From Fagopyrum homotropicum (taxonomy: Eukaryota; Streptophyta; Magnoliopsida; Caryophyllales; Polygonaceae): 64,000 bases of DNA. The position numbers were made by a program, and so were the translations under genes. A model generated the notes under the pieces. That model did not search any database, was not told the origin of the DNA, and saw only the letters and a list, made by a program, of their open reading frames with translations. Below are positions 1 through 9,691 of this stretch, piece after piece. The first letter of the stretch is position 1, and every line of letters starts with the position of its first letter. The stretch lies in contig BSWB01000006.1 of the NCBI GenBank assembly GCA_033239125.1, forward strand, positions 115,304,242-115,368,241. The letters are read 5' to 3'.

Positions 1-344
1 TCATCATGTGGTGTCAACCTTCAGATTCAACATAATTTTGATAAAAACAAAGTATTAAACATGCTAGAATTTCAAACAAAGTATTTTGCAACTTAAACAT
101 ATCATAAAACCTTTCGAGCATATAAAGATTTCAAAACCAATTTGTGAACAGAATCATCATCGAGGTCATATCCAGAAAAGAAGTACAAAACGTTTCGAAA
201 ATCTTTCAGTTAAAAGCCCATCTCGGTCGAGGTGTTTTGACATCATCCGAGGTGTTCAATATCGTTCGGCCAAGAACGTCTCGGTTGAGCCAAAAAAAAA
301 TTTTCAAACTAGTTTTTGACGTTTTTCTCAAACAGAAACCAGTT
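1..344 (-). other. Post-ORF1 untranslated region of element A
   Basis: No gene is visible. The sequence is the reverse-complement counterpart of 16640-16985 in element C and of 26480-26800 in element B, the stretch between the extra ORF and the 3' LTR. It contains family-1 inverted repeats, for example around 221-236 (TCTCGGTCGAGGTG). Similarity to this region stops near 340, where LTR sequence begins. Confidence 0.7.
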
Positions 345-1640
345 TCTAAGGTCGAAATAGATAACCGGGTAAGTCTCACTACTCACTATCCAAAACCAAA
401 GCTTCTTTTTTCGGGTAAGTCTCAAGGTACTAAGGAAAGGAACTATAATCTCAAATCAACACACCATCCAAGGGGATAGAATCAACCTTTACCGGGTAAG
501 TCTCAGGCCAACTCACAAGGATGTGATGAAGGCACACTCAAACCCCAATAAAGGATAAACCTTTATTACCTACACTCATGATCTTGGGTAAACAAAGGAA
601 TCACTGGGTAAGTCTCATCCTAGGCTTGCGTTGAACCAGGAAAGGTCTAACAAGGATAGGATTTGGCAAATTGAAACTCTTAACTCAAATAAGGTTCAGG
701 AAAGGGCTCACCTCGTTCATTAAATTCTATCCCGGCCGAGATGTTCAATGGCTGACCGAGGTGTTCTACGGTTAAGGTAAAGACTCGAGCTTTCAGTGTC
801 CTACTGGGAATAATATCATTCTATCATTGTCTTTCCCACAACTTTCAGCCAATCACCCTAGAATCACATAAAGAGCTTAACCAACAATCATCATGATAAC
901 AATAATCAAATATAATAAGAAAGGAATCAAAATTAAAACAAGAAAACCTTAACACAGAGGTCTCAATAACTGAATGAACAAACAAACAATCAGCACTCCT
1001 CAATCACAAATCAGAAAAGACAACAAAACCAAAAGTCAAACTAAGAAGATCTCACAAACTCCTGCAAAGCCAACTTCAAATTGATTCCTTCCTTTCTTGA
1101 ACTTCAACCTTCAAAACTTCCTTTAAAACTTCAGAAAATCCTCCAGAAATCAGTGATCCGAAGATGGGTGAATTGTAGATAATCCAACCCTTTATAGAGG
1201 ATAATTTTCTTCCAAAGATAAAATATCTCAAAAAGATAATTTCCTAGAAAATATATCCATATCTTCCAAAATATATCAGCCAAAAATATTATCTTCCTTC
1301 TAGAAATCCAACCAAAAAGATGTGATATTCTTTTTCCAAAAATAGAATATCTCAGCCAAAAAATAAAGATCTTGTCGGCGGTGAGGTGTTCGCCTCGGTC
1401 CATATGCTCCTCAAGATCACCTTGGTCGAGGTGGTACTGTAGTTAACCGAGGTGAATCTCAGCTGAATGTAATTCATCTCGAATCTGGTCCAAAAATCAA
1501 TCCTCTAAATCATTTCCATGCTTCCTGAGATGTTCTTATAACTATTCAAAGCTCAAGAATGTAGCTCCAATGCCTCCTTAGATTCCTTAGATCCATTTCG
1601 GTTCAAAACGTGTCATTTTCCCTACAATTAAAACGAAACT
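345..1640 (-). repeat. Internal LTR segment lying where ORF1 should be (element A)
   Basis: This segment matches the Athila family-1 LTR from near its U3 start to the repeat region. It includes four copies of the GGGTAAGTCTCA repeat (about 368, 413, 496, 607) and the iteron cluster near 1385-1455. Both LTR ends (TGATAG start and GCGAACA end) are missing. On one side it joins the spacer that normally precedes ORF1, at a shared CTAG near 1640. On the other it joins the post-ORF1 region near 345. It is therefore neither a solo nor a terminal LTR but a rearranged piece substituting for the extra ORF. Confidence 0.75.
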
Positions 1641-1869
1641 AGTCGCCTCGGTTGACCAAGAACATCTCGGTCGAGGTGCTGTGACAACAACCAAGATGTG
1701 TCTCTGTCAAGCTCCGTCTTCTCAATTTCTTGAACTTCTGTCCTTCTAGTGTAGCTCCTGCGCTGTAATCCTTCCTTAGAAAGTGCATGGTTTCTGTCTA
1801 GAGGACGCAAAAACAAAACGAAGCAAACTATCTAAAACTAAGCTAGAAAAAGGGAAAATAAAGAAATAC
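1641..1869 (-). other. Spacer between pol hairpin and lost ORF1 (element A)
   Basis: Non-coding spacer homologous to 29000-29218 in B and 39660-39889 in D. It carries the distal iterons (1641-1700, TCTCGGTCGAGGTG and relatives). The TATA-bearing part present in B, C and D is missing because the LTR segment begins at 1640. Confidence 0.65.
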
Positions 1870-1887
1870 CTTGGGTTGCCTCCCAAG
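1870..1887 (-). other. Conserved post-pol hairpin (A)
   Basis: In element sense the sequence is CTTGGGAGGCAACCCAAG, a 6-bp stem with loop AGGCAA. It starts 42 nt after the RNase H stop, the same spacing as in B and C. Confidence 0.8.
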
Positions 1888-1929
1888 AAGTGCTTGATTT
1901 AAGGTCGCTAGCTGGATTGTACATCATCC

Positions 1930-4778
1930 TCAAACATGCTGGAAAGTGTCCTCACCCCATACTTCATCTTCTTCATGGGGTCAAACAAAGGACTCTATCC
2001 AATGTTCCAACAAATGAAAGTGTTCTTCGGGAAACGAATCATTGATGGGTAGGTCATCCTTCTTGAGCGAGGAGGGAGGTAGCCGGATGAGGTGATCCGC
2101 AAAAGAATTCTCAGATCCCTTCTTATGCTGAATCTCTAGGTCAAACTCTTGAAGAAAGAGATTCCAACGAATGAGGCGCGTGTTTGCATCCTTCTTAGAA
2201 AGAATGTAACGAATAGCTAAATGATCAGTGTAAACAATAACTTCTGCTCCAACTAAGTAAGAGCGAAATTTCTCAAAAGCATATACAACTGCCAGAAGCT
2301 CATTTTCGGTGGAGGCGTAGTTCAGTTGAGCTTCGTCTAGTGTCTTGCTAGCATAGTAAATGGCATTGGTCCGGCCATTCTTCTTCTATCCAAGTACCAC
2401 TCCTACAACCACATCACTAGCATCACACATGATCTCAAAGGGCAAGGTCCAATCTGGAGGTTGAATGATGAGAGCGGTGATCAACGCTTCCTTTATCTTG
2501 TAAAAAGCATTAAGGCATTCCTGCGAAAACTCAAAAACAACATCATTATTCAAAAGATTAGTGAGCGGTTTAGAGATTTTAGAGAAATCCTTGATGAACC
2601 TCCTGTAGAAACCTGCATGCCCGAAAAAACTCCGCACACCCTTAACAACACAAGGGGGAGGAATTTTCTCAATAGTCTCGATATTAGCTCGATCGACATC
2701 AATGCCTCGGTTGGAAACGAGGTGTCCTAGAACAATTCCTTCACTAACCATAAAGTGACACTTCTCCCAATTCAAAACAAGATTAGTGTCTTCACGTACA
2801 ACGTTGTAACACTAGAGAAAGCTTAGCGAAACAATTATCAAAAGAGGAACCATATACCGAAAAGTCATCCATGAATACCTCCATGATCTCCTCTATATAC
2901 TTGGAAAAGATAGCCATCATACAACGCCGGAAGGTAGTAGGTGCATTATACAATCCGAATGGCATCCTCCTATAAGCGAATGTCCCCCATGGACAAGTGA
3001 AAGTGGTCTTCTCTTGATCATCCAGATGGATAGGAAACTGAAAGAAGCCACTATAACCATCTAGATAGAAAAAAATGAGAGTGTTGAGCTAACCGTTCGA
3101 GAATTTAGTCGATGAAGGGAAGCGGGAAATGGTTCTTCCGAGTGGCCACGTTCAGCTTCCTAATATCGATGCACATCCTCCAGCCCGTAACAGTCCTAGT
3201 TGAAATCAATTCGTTGTTCTTATTCGTCACAACGGTTATCCCTCCTTTCTTCGGAACTACATGCACCGGGCTCACCCACTTGCTATCCGATATGGGAAAT
3301 ATGATACCTGCACCCAACAACTTAAGAATTTCCTTCTTCACAACCTCTTTCATGATCGGATTTAACCGTCTTTGAGGTTCCCGTGAAGTCTTATGATCGT
3401 CCTCCATTAGTATCTTATGCATACAAAAAGAAGGCTTAATACCAACAAGATCATCAATAGTATAACCTAAAGCCTTTCGATGTTTCCTCAGAACATGCAT
3501 CATTTTAGATAATTCAGTTTCAGAAAGGGAAGCACTAATGATAACGGGATAAGTAGAATCCGGGCCAAGGAAAGCATACCTCAAGTGACTCGGAAGCGGT
3601 TTAAGCTCCACGACTGGGGGTGCTTTCTGAGGTGGATCGGTGCCTTCTCCTTCCAGTGAAGTGGACTTAGATCGAAGAACTGGACTTTCAGAAGTCTCAG
3701 TTGACATCATCTCGCTTGCTACCTCGGTCGAGGTCCGAGGGGGGTGACCAAAATTCTCTTCAGATAAGAACACCTCGCTTGGTCCAGGAAGTGCCTTGGC
3801 CGTGGTACTGGAACTGGGACCGAAACCTAACATGTTTTTCTTTTCCTGAATCAGTTTATCAAATCTAGCTCTTGAATCTGCTTCCAATGCCCTTAAGCTC
3901 CGTATATCTGCATCACAAGAGACATCTATACCTTCCTCCATTAAACTAAAACTAAGAACTCTTTCAAGAGGATCGTTAATAAGGATAGAGCTCACCAATT
4001 CTCTTAATTCTTCTTCATCGTAGATGTTGAAGATGTTATCCTTCAATGGCTCTCCCTTCATTGCAGCAAGCAATGCAAACTCCACATGATCTCCACCAAT
4101 GTTGAATTTCAACTTGGCGTTCTTACAATCCACATTGCAACCCAAAGTTGCTAGTAATGGTCTTCTGAGAATGATAGGAATGGGATAATCTGCGGGAATG
4201 TCAAGTACAACAAAGTCTCCAAGTATGTAGAAATTACCTAATTTGATGGGAACGTCCCCCAAAATACCCACGGGATGGATAATGGATTGATCCGCCATGT
4301 ATATCGTCATCTTCACCTGGTTGGGCTCTCCAAGTCCGACTTTCTCACAAAGCTCCAGCGGAATGATACTCACGCTGGCTCCTAGATCACATAATGCATC
4401 ATAAGTTACATCCCCAACTTGAATGGGAATGCAAAATGAACCGGGATCCCTCAATTTAGGTGGCATCTTCTCCTTCATGATTTGAATGAGCTCCGAAGAC
4501 TTAGATGTCATCCTTACTTCCCCAAAATCCTCCAACTTCCTTTTCTTTGATAGAATCTTCTTCAGAAACTTCCCATAGGCAAGCATCCCTAGAATGGCAT
4601 CAAGGAAAGGGATGTTAATATGTAGTTTATTCATAAGGTCTAGAAACTTACCAAAGTGCATGTCTAGATGTGTCATCGCCCTTGACTGAGGGAATGGAAG
4701 TGGTGGTTTATAAGCAGGAGGTGCAACGTAAACTTCAGATTTATCTTTCACATTCTGGGGCTCCATCTCGATTGTCAC
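1930..4778 (-). pseudogene. Element A protease-RT-RNase H region (broken pol, no integrase)
   Basis: This is pol of a Ty3/gypsy retrotransposon. A 557-residue open stretch (4778-3105) begins in the gag-protease linker. It contains a pepsin-like aspartic protease with the active-site variant DLGAS, then a linker, then the N-terminal RT region up to HFPLPFID, where a TAA replaces the Gln codon seen in C. RT continues as homology through 2800-3100 with lesions. A further open piece (2775-2386) holds the RT thumb, the LGHLVSNRG motif and the start of RNase H (MCDASD). RNase H ends at the stop at 1930 with a tail matching VWGEDT of B and C. Integrase is absent. Several stops and frameshifts make it non-functional. 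Domain assignment is secure; lesion positions are approximate. Confidence 0.88.
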
Positions 4779-6258
4779 CTCGACCGAGGTACTAGATATG
4801 CAGTCTTCAATCCACTTTGTGTTGTGATAGCCATGATTTGCCCTTTTGGGTTGCTCTCTGTTCTTGCTGGGAGCTTCCCAAGATCTCTTGGCGCTTCATT
4901 CGCCTTGTTGAAAAATTGTTGTTCTAAGGATTTTTGTGCCTTCGAAAATGAATTCATAGAAGTCTTTATAGTGTTGAGCTTGATCAATATTGCCTCCAGC
5001 ACAACATCTTTATTTTCTGGCTGGGAAGAACTTAATGCAAGCTCCTTGCTTCTCAATGGAGTGGAAGAAGAAGAGGGGGCGTTAAGAGCATTATTAGCAT
5101 GAAAATAAGGGTTACAGGAATTTTGTTGATTAGATCTCCAATTGTTGTTGTTGGTGTTTCTGTTGTTGTTGTAATTTTTGTTCCGTGGCCCTTGATAGTT
5201 GTTTCTTCCTTGATATCCTCCATCTTGCTCCTTCTTCGTTTGAGCTACTAAAAGCTCCTTCAATGCCTTTACTTCATTGCTAAGCGAGGTGAGTTGAACT
5301 CCATTTGATGATGTGTCTTCGAAGCTAACTCTCCTTGCTCCATTTTCAGTTCCTTGATGGGAGTACTTCTCCATGTGTAAAGCTTGCTTTCAATGAAATC
5401 CCAAGCTTCATCTATTTGCATATCCATGAAGGTGCCGGCAGAAAGTAATTGGAGCTTGAATTGAGTATCTCCATCCAAACCCTTGAAGTATATTTCCAGC
5501 AACTCGATCTCTGGAATCCCATGATGTGGGAAATCCAATAGAAGATCCTTAAATTTCTCCCATGACTTGGACAAAATATCCTTGTCCTTCATAATAAAAG
5601 CATTGATCTTTTCCCTCAATTCAACGGTCTTAGAAGGGGGAAAGAACTTAGTAAGAAACTCTGTTGTCATCTCTTCCCAAGTGTTGATTTTTCCGGCCGG
5701 AAGAGATTGATACCAAGCAAGAGCCTTGTCTTTCAAAGAGAAACAGAAAGGCCTCAACTTGTAGTTGTTATTCTCCACTCTTGAAGGTCTTAAAATCTCC
5801 ATCAGAATCTCATAGTTTTGCAAATGCTGATGCGGGGACTCTCTCTCCAAACCTCCAAATTGACATTGTTGAATCATAGTTAGAACTTGCGGTCAAAGTT
5901 CATAACAATTCTCAGCTGGATCTCCTAGGTTGACTCCTGGATGCCTGATTTGCTGATTGGGGTCCATCCTCTGTCCTAGGATTTGTGGAACTCCAGCAAA
6001 AAGAACATCTCGGACTGGCATCCGAGGTGGTGGGTGCATCTCGTCTGGGGCAACTAGGACTGGGTTTTGCCTCGGTCGAGGATGTGAGATCGGTCAAGGT
6101 AGAAAGTGGGCCCTTAGAGCGGCCATATCTGCTTCAATTCCTTCTGTTCTTGCGTGAGTCTCGTCTTTCTCTCGTTGCAGTTCTTCCTTATTGAGGTGTA
6201 GTTGTTCCAATGCCTCCTTCAATTTGGCTTCAAGATCGCGATTGTCTTGATTGACCAT
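4775..6258 (-). pseudogene. gag: Element A gag (N-terminally deleted, frameshifted)
   Basis: This is retrotransposon capsid protein. The open stretch 5877-5269 has the Retrotrans_gag core (ALAWYQSLPAGKINTWEEM, then EFLTKFFPP). A second frame (5374-4775) follows with an Asn-rich tract in place of a CCHC zinc knuckle and then the conserved FSKAQK region. The two frames are split by a one-base deletion near 5391. Compared with C, about 165 bp between the primer site and the coiled-coil start are missing, which removes the usual MRRTRA start; the first in-frame Met is at about 6258. The coiled-coil-like N-terminus (LEAKLKEALEQL) is still visible. The gag-protease linker is shortened by a deletion between two iterons, shifting the frame into the protease. 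Confidence 0.85.
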
Positions 6259-6303
6259 TATTGCCCCGAAAGACAACCGAAACCGATCTTGGTCTAACCC
6301 ATG

Positions 6304-6321
6304 TCCCCGGCAACGGCGCCA
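6304..6321 (-). other. Primer binding site, tRNA-Asp (A)
   Basis: In element sense TGGCGCCGTTGCCGGGGA, 18 of 18 to the complement of the plant tRNA-Asp 3' end as I know it. It lies 6 nt inside the LTR edge at 6328. Confidence 0.9.
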
Positions 6322-6327
6322 AAAACT

Positions 6328-7612
6328 TGTTCGCTCCGAAAGGTGTGTGTATGCTTGAACAATATGCGAACCCGTAGTGTACGGATCAATTGCAATAAAA
6401 GCAAAAATTCCAAGGGTCGAACATAGAGACTATGGTAAAACAAAGTACGGTAATCAGGTTGTCAAATAACCACAAGCAGGAAATTAAAGCAATCAAAGAT
6501 GATATAAAAGTCAAATAAAGGAGAATGCGGATTCTAGAGATTAAAATATCCAGTTGTGGTTCCGACTCAAGATCTCAAAAGATAATGGTGACAAAGTTGA
6601 GATTTGAAAAGGGAAGGTGTTTCTAAGGTGGGAATAGATCACCGGGTAAGTCTCACTACTCACTATCACAAACAAAAGCTCCTTTTACCGGGTAAGTCTC
6701 AAGGTACTAAGGAAAATGACTATAATCTCAAACCAACAAAGCACCCAATGGGATAGAATCAACTTTTACCGGGTAAGTCTCAAGCTAACTCAAAAGGATG
6801 CGATGAAGGCACACTCAAACCCCAATAAAGGATAAACCTTTATTACCTACACTCATGATCTTGGGTAAACAAACAAAGGAATCACCGTGTAAGTCTCATC
6901 CTAGGCTTGCATTGAACGAGGAAAGGTATAACAAGAATAGGATTTGGCAAATTGAAACTCTTAACTCAAATAATGTTCAGGAAATGGCTCACCTCGTTCA
7001 GTTAAATTCCATCCCAGCCGAGATGTTCAATGACTGACTGAGATGTTCTACGGTTAAGGTAAAGACTCGAGCTTTCAGGGTCCTGTTGGGATTAAGATCA
7101 TTCTATTATCGTCTTTCCCACAACTTTCGGCCAATCACCCTAGAATCGCATAAAGAACTTAGCCAACAATAATCATCATAACAATAATCAAATATATAAG
7201 AAGAAAATCAATATTCAAACAAGAAAACCTTAACACAAATGTCTCAAAAACTGAATGAACAAACAAACAATCAACGTTCCTCAATAACTAATCAGAAAAG
7301 ACAACAAAACCAAAAGCCAAACTAAGAAGATCTTACAAACTCCTTCAAAGCCAACTTCAACTTGATTCCTTCATTCCTTGAACATCAACCTTAAAAACAT
7401 CCTTAAAAACTTCAGAAAATCCTCCAGAAATTAGTGATCCGAAGATGGGTTAATTTTAGATAATCCAACCCTTTATATAGGAGAATTATTTTCCAAAGAT
7501 AAAATTTCTTAAAAAGATAATTTTATAGAAAATATATCCATATCTTCCAAAATATATCAGCCAAAAATATTATCTTCCTTCTAGAAATCCAGCCAAAAAT
7601 ATGTGATATTCT
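6328..7612 (-). repeat. 5' LTR of element A, U5/R/part of U3
   Basis: The LTR edge TGTTCGCTCC lies beside the primer site. The segment contains four GGGTAAGTCTCA-type repeats (near 6644, 6689, 6770, 6889) and a TATA-like TTTATATA near 7471. It stops at GATATTCT, where the CACTA begins. The remainder of U3 is at 23478-23919. Together they make about 1727 bp, close to the 1739 bp LTR of C. Confidence 0.88.
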
Positions 7613-7622
7613 CACTAGTACA

Positions 7623-7644
7623 AAAATATGTGATATTCTCACTC
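7623..7644 (+). repeat. Duplicated host-LTR sequence just inside the CACTA left end
   Basis: The 22 bases here, beginning AAAAATATG and ending TCTCACT, repeat the target LTR sequence plus CACT found at 7596-7616, offset by 27-28 bp. The CACTA left terminus is thus followed by a second copy of its own flank. Confidence 0.7.
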
Positions 7645-7689
7645 TCCCCCATCACAACCTCCACTGCCTCCCCCATCACAACCTCCACG

Positions 7690-7823
7690 CCGATTTCCGA
7701 TTTGCCGCAGGGATATGAAGGTGGTAATGGAGAGGAAGTGTCGGAGGTTGAGAATCTAACGAGATTAAACTGGGAGAGTTGTGAGGGGCCTGGTTCAGTG
7801 GATTATATCCTTGCCTTGATAAC
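7690..7823 (+). pseudogene. PMT-type putative methyltransferase exon, left part (captured fragment)
   Basis: The frame encodes NWESCEGPGSVDY immediately before the insertion point of element C. It continues at 19586 with a stretch typical of plant PMT proteins of the QUA2/DUF248 methyltransferase family (Golgi-located, implicated in pectin methylation). A one-base deletion in the TATATCC-TTGCC stretch breaks the DYIPCLDN motif, so the reading frame was already damaged. Upstream, 7647-7690 is a short tandem duplication (CCCATCACAACCTCCAC twice) of unknown origin. The identification rests on motif memory of the family, mainly from the right part. Confidence 0.7.
7819..7823. repeat. Target site duplication ATAAC of element C (left)
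   Basis: ATAAC directly precedes the TGATAG LTR start and is repeated at 19586-19590 after the 3' LTR. Confidence 0.93.
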
Positions 7824-9562
7824 TGATAGCATGAATTATAGTCTATATTTTGGGACCTGTTTAGACGTTTTATCTTCAATAATCTGCATGTTTGGATGTA
7901 TATTATGTGATTATATCTTCGTTTCATCTACCTTTGCGGGAATCGAGGTCTACACCAAGTTTCATTGTAATCGTAGGTAAAATGGCACATTTTTCATCAA
8001 AATGGAGCTAAAGGAGCTAAGGAGTCATTGGAGCTACATTAAGGAGCTTAAGGAAGAATCCAGGAAGCATGAAATTGGATTAAAGATTTACGTTGGACCA
8101 GATTTGAGAGATTTCACATTCAGTTTAGAGCCACCTCGGTCAGCTACAGTATCATCTCGACCGAGGTGATCCAGAGGAGCGTCCCAACCGAGGCGAACAC
8201 CTTGGACGCGGCGAGATATATTTTATTCTTGGCTGAGATCTTTTATTTTTAGAAGGAGAGATCTTATATTTTTTGGCTGGATTTCTGGAAGGAAGATCAT
8301 ATATTTTAGGGATTTATTTATGAGAGATAGATATATTTTATTAGAAAATTTTCTTTTCAAGATATTTTATCTTTGGAGGGTAGTTTTCCTATATAAAGGG
8401 TTGAATTTTCCACAAATTCAACCATGCTTAGAGGGCTGAGAGCATCCAGCAGTTAGGAAGGATTGAAGGAAGGTTGAAGGAAGGAAGTTGATAGCTTTTA
8501 TAGCTTTTGTGAAGGGTTTTGTAAGATTCTCTTAGATTCCCATTTTGTTGATTGTCTTATTGGATTGTGATCCAAGAAACGCTTGTTTGATTGATAATTG
8601 ATTCAATTATTGAAGCCTTTTTCTTAAGGATTTTGTGTTCAATTATTCACCTTCTTCCCTTATATTTGATTATTGCTTTCGTGATGATGAGTGGATAATT
8701 TCTTTGTGTGATTCTAGGGTGATTGGCTGAAGGTTGTGGGATAAATAATGATAGAATAATCTTAAATCCCAGTAGGACCCTGAAAGCTCGAGTCTTTATC
8801 CTTAACCCTAGAACATCTCGCTCAGTCGATGAACATCTCGGCCGGGGTGGAATTCGTTTGACCGAGGTGACTTATCTTATCCGAAACTGAGAGTTAAGTG
8901 TTAGAGTTTGCCAAATCCTATTCTTATTACACCTTTCCTGGTTCAATGCAAGCCTAGGATGAGACTTACCCGGTAATTCCTTTGTTTGTTTACCCAAGAT
9001 CATAAGTATAGGTAATAAAGGTTAATCCTTTATTGGGGTTTGAGTGTGCTTTCATTCCATCTTTGTGAGTTAGCCTGAGACTTACCCGGTAAAGGTTGAT
9101 TCTATTCCCTTCGGTGGTGTGTTGGTTTGAGGTTATAGTTCTTTACCTTATTTCCTTGAGACTTACCCGGTAATAGGAGTTACGGTTTGGGATTAGTGAG
9201 TAGTGAGACTTACCCGGTGATCTATTCCACTTTAGTAACACCTTCCCTTTGTAAAAATTTCAACTTTGTCCGCTTATCTTTAGATCTTGAGTTGGAACCA
9301 CAACTAGATGCTTTAATCCCTAGAATTGCATATTCCTTTAATTGACTTTTTATCATCTTTGATTGTTTTAATCGCTTTTGTGGTTAGTAATTACATAGAC
9401 TAATTATACTTGCTTAGGTTTCACCTAAGTCCCTGAGATCGACACCCCGGAATTTCTTGCTTTTACTACGATTGATCCGTACACTGCAGGTTCGCATCCT
9501 TGTTTTTAGCAAACGTCTTGGGTTATAAATTTAAAGCTTGCACACACCATTTGGAGCGAACA
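7824..9562 (+). repeat. 5' LTR of element C
   Basis: It starts TGATAGCATG and ends GAGCGAACA. Iterons lie at 8132-8205 (CACCTCGGTC, ATCTCGACCGAGGTGA), a TATA box (TATATAAA) at 8390-8397, and more iterons at 8815-8875. Four copies of TGAGACTTACCCGGT (about 8961, 9078, 9158, 9206) follow downstream of the TATA box. These are probably the promoter, R and U5 parts respectively. Confidence 0.93.
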
Positions 9563-9568
9563 AGTTTT

Positions 9569-9586
9569 TGGCGCCGTTGCCGGGGG
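9569..9586 (+). other. Primer binding site, tRNA-Asp (C)
   Basis: TGGCGCCGTTGCCGGGGG, 17 of 18 to the tRNA-Asp complement, 6 nt after the LTR end. Confidence 0.9.
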
Positions 9587-9691
9587 CTTGGTCTAGACCA
9601 AGCCTGTTGCGGTGATCTTTCGGGGCGCTTGCCCCTGTTTCTACTAACTACTCTACTTGAGTTACTTTCGCAGATTCTTTTTCTTAGGTTT

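Larger units (their letters stand above)
1..7612 (-). mobile_element. Athila-type LTR retrotransposon A (main part; runs off the left edge)
   Basis: Minus-strand Ty3/gypsy element. In transcription order it has a 5' LTR (6328-7612, continued at 23478-23919 beyond a CACTA insertion), a perfect tRNA-Asp primer site, gag, protease, RT and RNase H, a hairpin, and then rearranged sequence to the left edge. Integrase is absent: only 42 nt separate the RNase H stop from the hairpin. The ORF-1 region is replaced by an LTR segment. Its upper end (23919) abuts sequence homologous to the post-ORF1 region of element D, so A probably inserted into D. The lower flank and 3' LTR are outside the window, so the target duplication cannot be checked. 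Confidence 0.85.

Noticed and set aside
1131..1403. 90-residue minus-strand ORF rich in aromatic residues
   Set aside because: Translation of AT-rich U3 sequence around the TATA region; the equivalent in other LTRs is not conserved as protein.
7603..7980. A 125-residue gene spanning the start of element C
   Set aside because: The frame runs from CACTA sequence through the methyltransferase fragment into the LTR of C; only 7690-7823 has homology.
8955..9215. Spaced direct repeats resembling a CRISPR array
   Set aside because: Spacing is irregular, the repeats recur in every LTR of the family, and the genome is a plant.
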